Source: Microbacterium sp. (GTDB lineage: Bacteria > Actinomycetota > Actinomycetes > Actinomycetales > Microbacteriaceae). Taken from it: a DNA stretch of 36,593 nt. Where the stretch lies: NCBI GenBank assembly GCA_031277885.1, contig JAITLM010000040.1:1-36593 (forward strand), written 5' to 3'. The notes under the pieces are model-generated. The model saw only the letters and a list, made by a program, of their open reading frames with translations, was not told the origin of the DNA and did no database searches. The translations under genes were made by a program, and so were the position numbers. Positions 32,046 to 36,593 of the stretch are shown here, piece by piece (the first letter of the stretch is position 1; every line of letters starts with the position of its first letter).

Positions 32046-32956
32046 CCGCCGCGACGGTCCGGGTGCCGTCCGCGGACGCCACCCGACGCCCCTCCGCGAG
32101 CACGGTGGGCGCACCGGAGCAGAGCGAGGCCGAACTGCAGGCCGCGGGCCGCCGTGCCCGCCGCCGTCACACCGTCTGGGTGTGGGTCGGCCGGATCGCC
32201 GTGGCCGTGGTGGTCTTCGGCGGGTGGCAGCTGTTCACCGCCATGGGCTGGGTCGACAAGTTCTTCTTCGGCCAGCCCACCGCGGTGTGGGACAGCCTCG
32301 TGCACCTGTTCACTCAGGGCACGGCCTTCGGATCCATCTGGGAGAACCTCTGGGTCACGGTGCAGGAGGCGCTGCTCGGCTTCGCGGTCGGCACGCTCGC
32401 CGGCATGATCGCCGGCATCCTGCTCGGCAGCAACCGGTATCTGGCCGAGGTGTGCGGCCCCTACATCAAGATCATCAACGCGATCCCGCGCATCGTGCTC
32501 GGCTCGATCTTCATCGTCGCCTTCGGCCTCGGGATGCCGGCCAAGGTGCTCCTCGCCGCGGTGCTCGTGTTCTTCGCGGTCTTCTTCAACGCCTTCCAGG
32601 GCGTGCGGGAGGTGGATCCGAACCTCATCTCGAACGTGCGGGTGCTGGGCGCATCGCCCCTGCAGGTCGCCCGTCACGTCACGATCCCGTCCGCGATGAC
32701 CTGGATCATCGCGAGCCTGCACACCGCGTTCGGGTTCGCCATCATCGGCGCGCTGGTCGCCGAGGTGCTCGGCGCGCAGCGCGGCATCGGCCTCATCATC
32801 AGCCAGGCGCAGGGATCCTTCGACCCGAACACGGTGTTCGCCTGCATGGTCATCATCGCGGTCTTCACCCTCGTCGCGGAGTACCTCATCTCGCTGCTCG
32901 AGAAGCAGGTGCTGCGCTGGCGTCCGCCGACGCGGTCCGAGGCGTCATCGATCTGA
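32042..32956 (+). CDS. ABC importer permease (SsuC/TauC-like)
   Basis: A 304-residue integral membrane protein with six hydrophobic segments after a ~45-residue charged N-terminus that is longer than usual. The permease signature is FFAVFFNAFQGVREVDPNLI followed by VRVLGASPLQVARHVTIPSAM, the EAA-type loop that docks on the ATPase, and AEVLGAQRGIGLIISQA. These mark the sulfonate/nitrate/taurine importer class, which also includes pyrimidine and aromatic-acid carriers. The start overlaps the ATPase stop. A gap of 71 bases leads to the binding-protein gene. Confidence 0.92.
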   Translation: MTAATVRVPSADATRRPSASTVGAPEQSEAELQAAGRRARRRHTVWVWVGRIAVAVVVFGGWQLFTAMGWVDKFFFGQPTAVWDSLVHLFTQGTAFGSIWENLWVTVQEALLGFAVGTLAGMIAGILLGSNRYLAEVCGPYIKIINAIPRIVLGSIFIVAFGLGMPAKVLLAAVLVFFAVFFNAFQGVREVDPNLISNVRVLGASPLQVARHVTIPSAMTWIIASLHTAFGFAIIGALVAEVLGAQRGIGLIISQAQGSFDPNTVFACMVIIAVFTLVAEYLISLLEKQVLRWRPPTRSEASSI

Positions 32957-33027
32957 GCTCTCCCTCCCCTCGCAATCCCTCCTCACCAGGAACGCCGGCC
33001 CGATCGGCGCAACGAAAGGAAACCCAC

Positions 33028-34128
33028 ATGAACAAGCGCGGCATCGTCGCCGTCGCGACGGCAGGAGCACTGATGCTCGGCCTCGCAGCCTGCAGTGGCG
33101 GAGCATCCGGATCCTCCGGATCCAGCACCGCCGGAGCGAACGGCGCCTCTCCCGAGACCGTGAAGATCATGGTCGGCGGCATCGACAAGCAGATCTACCT
33201 GCCGTACAAGCTCGCCGATCAGCTCGGCTTCTACAAGAAGTTCGGCGTCAACGTCGAGCTCTCCACGGAGCAGAACGGCGGTGTCGGCGCCGAGGACGCG
33301 ATGATCTCCGGCCAGGTCGACTTCGCCGGTGCCTGGTACAACCACACGATCGAGCTGCAGCCCAAGGGCAAGGAGGTCATCGACGTCGTCCAGTTGTCCG
33401 GCGCTCCCGGTGAGCGTCTGATGTGCACCGACAAGAGCGGTGTGAAGAGCCCGTCCGACATCAAGGGCAAGAACATGGGCGTCACCGACCTGGGGTCGGG
33501 CACCGACAAGCTCACCCAGTTCATCGCGCACAAGGGCGGCCTCTCCACGAGCGACTACCAGACCGTCGCGGTGCACGCCGGTGCGACCGCGATCGCCGCG
33601 CTCAAGCAGGGTTCCGCGGACTGCGCGATGACCACGCAGCCGACCGTGACCGCGCTCACCACGCAGAAGGTCGCCGACACGGTCGTCGACCTCGCCACGA
33701 CCGAGGGCGCTCAGAAGGCGCTCGGCGGAGCCTGGCCCGCGGCCGGCCTGCTCGGTCGCAGCGAGTGGGTGAACGCGCACAAGGACGCCACGCAGCGCGT
33801 CGTGAACGCCCTGGTCGCCACGATGCACTGGATCGACGAGCACTCCGCCGCGGACATCGCGAACAAGCTGCCCGCCGACTACGTGAACAACTCCACGATC
33901 ACCAAGGACCAGTACGTCGCCGGTCTGACCACCGACAAGGGCCAGTTCCTGCCCGACGGCATCATGCCCGCCGGCGGCCCCAAGACGGTGCTGGACATGG
34001 AGAAGCAGCTGGGCCTGGACACCTCGAACATCGACCTCTCGAAGACGTTCACGAACGACTACGCCCAGAAGGCCAACAAGGACGCCGGCACGAAGGTGAC
34101 GACGACCGCGGCAGGCTCCGACGGCTGA
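33028..34128 (+). CDS. ABC importer substrate-binding lipoprotein (NMT1/SsuA-like)
   Basis: A 366-residue extracellular lipoprotein. The signal peptide ends in the lipobox LGLAA-C22, followed by a Ser/Gly linker. The binding domain reads VKIMVGGIDKQIYLPYKLADQLGFYKKFGVNVEL, then GAEDAMISGQVDFAGAWYNHTIE and the inter-lobe stretch IKGKNMGVTDLGSGTDKLTQFIAHKGG. This is the NMT1/THI5-like fold of sulfonate, nitrate and pyrimidine importers. GAAAGGA lies 7 bases before the ATG. The ligand is not readable; a carboxylate is possible given the CitA-like sensor next door. A strong hairpin follows the stop. Confidence 0.92.
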   Translation: MNKRGIVAVATAGALMLGLAACSGGASGSSGSSTAGANGASPETVKIMVGGIDKQIYLPYKLADQLGFYKKFGVNVELSTEQNGGVGAEDAMISGQVDFAGAWYNHTIELQPKGKEVIDVVQLSGAPGERLMCTDKSGVKSPSDIKGKNMGVTDLGSGTDKLTQFIAHKGGLSTSDYQTVAVHAGATAIAALKQGSADCAMTTQPTVTALTTQKVADTVVDLATTEGAQKALGGAWPAAGLLGRSEWVNAHKDATQRVVNALVATMHWIDEHSAADIANKLPADYVNNSTITKDQYVAGLTTDKGQFLPDGIMPAGGPKTVLDMEKQLGLDTSNIDLSKTFTNDYAQKANKDAGTKVTTTAAGSDG

Positions 34129-34163
34129 TCAGGATCCGGCACCGAGGCGGATCCGGATCCTGA
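34129..34163. terminator. Perfect 11-bp hairpin directly after the substrate-binding protein gene
   Basis: TCAGGATCCGG (34129-34139) pairs perfectly with CCGGATCCTGA (34153-34163) around a 13-base loop, starting at the base after the stop codon. The stem is built from GGATCC units. No T-tract follows. Confidence 0.55.
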
Positions 34164-34182
34164 ACAGGCTCCGGCACCGCAG

Positions 34183-34237
34183 GACAGGCAGAGGATGGCG
34201 GGCGCTCCCCAGGGCGTCCGCCATCCTCGTGCCTGTC
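34183..34237. terminator. Long bidirectional terminator hairpin between the importer and HNH genes
   Basis: GACAGGCA + GAGGATGGCGG (34183-34201) pairs with CCGCCATCCTC + TGCCTGTC (34218-34237), interrupted only by one bulged G at 34229. It lies between convergent genes and suits termination from both sides. Confidence 0.7.
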
Positions 34238-34278
34238 GTCTCTCCGGTAAGCATCGTCTCTCCGGCGAGCTTCGTCCC

Positions 34279-35622
34279 TCAGGCCAGTACTTCGGTGCGG
34301 GCTCTTCCGCCGAGCCGAGGCGTACGGAGCGGATCCGTCGAAGGGGGCGGCAGGAACCACACCTTCGCCCGCACGCCGACACCGTCGATGCGGATGTCCC
34401 ACCCGTTGTCATGGATGAGGTGATGGCAGGTCTCGCAGAGCAGCACCCCGTTGTCCAGATCGGTGCCACCGCGATCCCGGGCCCACCATTCGATGTGGTG
34501 GGCCTTCGTCATGCTGGGCGGCAGTCCGCAGAACGCGCACCCGCCGTCGCGTTCGGCCAGCGCGAGTCGCTGGGACGCACTGAAGAAACGCTGTCTCCGG
34601 CCCCAGTCGAGGATCTCACCCTTCGCCCCGCAGACCCAGGGGATGACGCCGCCGCCGGCCGCCATCCTCCGCACCGTCGTGGCGCTGACGGGCTGCTCGA
34701 TGCCGTCGATGAGGCCGTGACCGGTGCCGTTCATGAGGTCGTCGAGCCCGATGCGCACGACGACGCTCGCGCCGTTGAGCGAGGACGTGCTCTCGCAGGT
34801 CAGCGCGTGCTCGGCGAGGTGCACGAGCGCGTCGGCCTGGATGGCGGCCACGGAGCGCCGGTCCGCCTCGGGGGCGGACGGGTCGCGCCCGTCCCGCTTC
34901 GCGGCGAACTCGGCCGAGACGAAGCCCTGGATCGCGGCCTTGACCGGGGCGCCGCGCGCGGGGTCGAGAGTCGCGTTGATGTGGAGCATCCCGTCGCGCT
35001 CGAACATCGACAGCGCGGCCCTGGCGCGCAGCTCGTCCTCGCGAGGGGCGACGCCCTCGGGATCGAGCTGCGCCTCCAGGCGCGTGATCATGGTGCGGAC
35101 GCCGTCCAGCGACAACCCGGGTGCCCGCTCGATGAGGATCCGCTCTGTATCCGCCACCCGCGCCGCACCGATCGTGAAGCGGATCTTCTCGAGGAACGTG
35201 ATGATCGCGCTCGCCGAGGCCGCGCTCAGCCGTCCGTCGTGCACGGCGGCCTGCACCAGCGGGAACCGCGAGGGCCGCGCCTCCCCGAGGAGGTTCGTCT
35301 GCGGGGCGATCGCCTCTCCGACCTTCACCAGCCGTGCGGCCTCTCCCGTGGACGCACCGGTCGTGGTGGCGATGAGCTGCGCCGCGGTGCGGAAGCCCTG
35401 CTGCTTGGCGAGCGACTGCGGGCCCAGCTCGGGGCGGGACTCATAGGAGATCCTGCCGCCGACGTCCGAGTGCAGGCCCTCGGCGATCCGCTTCACGAGC
35501 CCCAGGGCATCGTTGACGGCCAGCATCTGAGGGCGACTCAGATCCGCAGACGTCCGAGCGGCACCCCACGCGTCCTGGAGGACGCGGGTCGCCTCCAGGA
35601 GGGGATCGAGTGTGCTGCTCAT
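34279..35622 (-). CDS. DUF222-HNH endonuclease domain protein
   Basis: A 447-residue protein. The N-terminal ~300 residues are a helical DUF222 (13E12-repeat-type) region (ARLVKVGEAI, HDGRLSAASASAI, RALDP-like LTRLEAQLDPEG, FERDGMLHINATLDP). The C-terminal HNH nuclease motif is at ~370-420: CAFCGLPPSMTKAHHIEWWARDRG, then NGVLLCETCHHLIHDNGW, with two CxxC zinc knuckles and the catalytic histidine. The family is multi-copy in actinobacteria and often in variable regions; its role is unknown, with mobile-element ancestry suspected. TAGAAT lies 6 bases before the ATG, so the transcript is probably leaderless, and a 26-bp palindrome covers the -15 to -40 region. Confidence 0.9.
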   Translation of the reverse strand: MSSTLDPLLEATRVLQDAWGAARTSADLSRPQMLAVNDALGLVKRIAEGLHSDVGGRISYESRPELGPQSLAKQQGFRTAAQLIATTTGASTGEAARLVKVGEAIAPQTNLLGEARPSRFPLVQAAVHDGRLSAASASAIITFLEKIRFTIGAARVADTERILIERAPGLSLDGVRTMITRLEAQLDPEGVAPREDELRARAALSMFERDGMLHINATLDPARGAPVKAAIQGFVSAEFAAKRDGRDPSAPEADRRSVAAIQADALVHLAEHALTCESTSSLNGASVVVRIGLDDLMNGTGHGLIDGIEQPVSATTVRRMAAGGGVIPWVCGAKGEILDWGRRQRFFSASQRLALAERDGGCAFCGLPPSMTKAHHIEWWARDRGGTDLDNGVLLCETCHHLIHDNGWDIRIDGVGVRAKVWFLPPPSTDPLRTPRLGGRARTEVLA

Positions 35623-35628
35623 GCCACG

Positions 35629-35634
35629 ATTCTA
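35629..35634 (-). promoter_or_regulatory. -10 element of a probable leaderless promoter for the HNH gene
   Basis: On the minus strand TAGAAT, a near-consensus -10, is followed by CGTGGC and the ATG at 35622. Confidence 0.6.
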
Positions 35635-35636
35635 CC

Positions 35637-35662
35637 AACTTTAGAAGATAGCTTCGAAAGTT
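35637..35662. promoter_or_regulatory. 26-bp palindrome over the HNH promoter, probable repressor operator
   Basis: AACTTT-A-GAAG-ATAG-CTTC-G-AAAGTT is a palindrome with 10 of 11 pairs matched around a 4-base centre. It spans about -15 to -40 from the predicted start, where a repressor would block polymerase. It is notably AT-rich against its surroundings. Confidence 0.55.
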
Positions 35663-35669
35663 ATCCACA
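35661..35669 (+). promoter_or_regulatory. Single consensus DnaA box
   Basis: TTATCCACA matches the DnaA box consensus exactly and partly overlaps the palindrome of the HNH promoter. It stands alone, so it is not a replication origin; DnaA titration or control of the HNH gene is possible. Confidence 0.5.
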
Positions 35670-35802
35670 GGCAGGCACGCCTCACAAGGCTTGAGAAGAT
35701 CCGTCGTGAGCAGGCGGATCCGTCGCCGGAACGGGCCCAATGCGCACACTCGGCGGAGCGTTTCTGCGGGAGGCGCCCTGCGATGCCGTCGCGTCGCCGT
35801 CC

Positions 35803-35824
35803 GTTCACGCCCCGTTCGGGCGCC
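35803..35824 (+). promoter_or_regulatory. PHO-box-like direct repeat upstream of the metallophosphoesterase gene
   Basis: GTTCACGCCCC and GTTCGGGCGCC are adjacent 11-base units starting with GTTC, as before the phospholipase C gene. TTTGCT at 35824-35829, next to the repeat, could be the -35, with TCGAAT 17 bases on as a weak -10. Confidence 0.4.
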
Positions 35825-35874
35825 TTTGCTGATCTCGACATCGACAGTCGAATCTGCGACAGCAAAGGAACACC

Positions 35875-36593
35875 GTGATCTCTCGACGCTCACTCATCAC
35901 CACCGGCGCCGCGGCCGGAGCGCTCTTCGCCGTGGAGACCGCCACCTCGGCGTCCGCGCGCATCCTGCCCGCCGGCAACGGCAACAACCAGGGCGACGAC
36001 AACGATCAGGGCGGCGGATCCGTCACCGCCTTCAACGTCATCAGCGACATCCAGGGCGACCTCGCCGACTTCGCCGTCGCGCTGCAGGACATCGCGCAGA
36101 TCAACCCGAGGAGCAAGGGCATCGCGATCGCCGGCGACATCACGCCGCGCGGCTACGACTTCGAGTACGCGCAGGTCAGCAAGGTCCTCGCTGCGAACCC
36201 CGCGCCGAAGTCGCTCGCCTGGGCGATCGGCAACCACGAGTTCTACGTCCCGAAGTACTCCGACCCGAACACCCTCGCCCAGGCCACCTGGCCCAACGGC
36301 ACGACGGAGGACTCGCTGTTCAAGAGCTTCTACAACTTCGCGGGTCGCAACACGACTTACAACGAGCAGGTCTTCGGGGACGTCCCCGTGCTCATGATCG
36401 GCACCGAGAAGTACATGCACTACCACGACGCCACGCTGTGGGACGAGGTGTGGATGAGTGACGCGCAGTTCGCCTGGCTCGAGGATCGGCTCTGGTACTG
36501 GCGGGGTCGCAAGCGCCCGGTCATGGTCATCAGTCACCACCCGTTGCCGAACACGGTGTCGGGCTCTCGGAACAAGCTCTACATGTCCGACTA
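35875..36593 (+). CDS. Tat-exported metallophosphoesterase (5' part, cut by the window end)
   Basis: The visible 239 residues belong to a calcineurin-like metallophosphoesterase. The N-terminus is VISRRSLITTGAAAGALFAVETATSASA, a short Tat signal with RR at 4-5. Metal-binding motifs follow in order: SDIQGD, AGDITPRG, GNHEFY and SHHPLPN. The first motif is D-x-Q rather than the usual D-x-H; some family members, such as Mn-dependent ADP-ribose phosphatases, use D-x-Q, so activity is likely. AAGGA at 35864-35868 supports the GTG start at 35875. A PHO-box-like repeat lies upstream, which suits a phosphate-releasing exoenzyme. The frame is open at the window edge. Confidence 0.85.
   Translation, partial: MISRRSLITTGAAAGALFAVETATSASARILPAGNGNNQGDDNDQGGGSVTAFNVISDIQGDLADFAVALQDIAQINPRSKGIAIAGDITPRGYDFEYAQVSKVLAANPAPKSLAWAIGNHEFYVPKYSDPNTLAQATWPNGTTEDSLFKSFYNFAGRNTTYNEQVFGDVPVLMIGTEKYMHYHDATLWDEVWMSDAQFAWLEDRLWYWRGRKRPVMVISHHPLPNTVSGSRNKLYMSD

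Noticed and set aside
35661..35669. Replication origin
   Set aside because: Only one DnaA box is present, with no cluster, AT-rich unwinding region or dnaA/dnaN genes.

Overview
The window looks like chromosomal DNA of a high-GC actinobacterium, most likely a Microbacteriaceae member close to Microbacterium (inference). The grounds are strong G/C in third codon positions, frequent GTG starts, apparently leaderless promoters, a mycoredoxin-type redoxin, a DUF222-HNH endonuclease, SHOCT, LamG and InlB-type surface modules, and intergenic palindromes of the type CGTTTCGTCTC...CTCAACGACC. No tRNA, rRNA, insertion sequence, prophage or CRISPR array was seen.

Layout. 1-5.8 kb: the end of a conserved hypothetical gene that seems frameshifted, a degenerate serine-recombinase-like protein, a zinc alcohol dehydrogenase, malate dehydrogenase, a membrane-anchored zinc metallopeptidase and an aldehyde dehydrogenase. 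5.8-10.3 kb: a GPH/MFS transporter, a mycoredoxin, a GT2-GtrA fusion and a membrane-anchored polysaccharide deacetylase, with two copies of a palindromic repeat between them. 10.4-14.1 kb: an ABC-2 exporter (ATPase, permease) in one operon with a DesK/DesR-type two-component system, behind a perfect inverted repeat. 14.2-18.1 kb: a Rid-family protein, a small membrane protein, a GNAT acetyltransferase, a second NarL-type two-component system with a perfect 10-bp inverted repeat upstream, and a SHOCT membrane protein that carries matching half-sites.

18.2-28.5 kb is an export-rich region. It holds a HutC-type GntR regulator with a possible 15-residue leader ORF, a Tat-exported phospholipase C preceded by a PHO-box-like direct repeat, and a 1289-residue mosaic protein (two LamG domains, an InlB-type repeat, a degenerate endonuclease/exonuclease/phosphatase domain and Ig-like modules). 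A small Tat protein, a lipoprotein and a sedolisin protease follow. 28.6-34.1 kb: a CitA/DcuS-type sensor and response regulator, divergent from a nitrate/sulfonate/taurine-type ABC importer. 34.2-36.6 kb: a DUF222-HNH endonuclease under a palindromic promoter, then the start of a Tat-exported metallophosphoesterase, also behind a PHO-box-like repeat.

How the genes work together. Three two-component systems each sit beside a likely target: an exporter, a SHOCT protein and an importer. Two of them have clear inverted-repeat operator candidates. The phospholipase C and metallophosphoesterase suggest extracellular phosphate scavenging. The most unusual signals are the roughly 85 GGATCC palindromes, where base composition predicts about a dozen; the repeated TAnnnT-N6/7-ATG leaderless start layout; three families of intergenic palindromes; and the mosaic surface protein whose nuclease/phosphatase-like domain has lost three of its usual catalytic residues.
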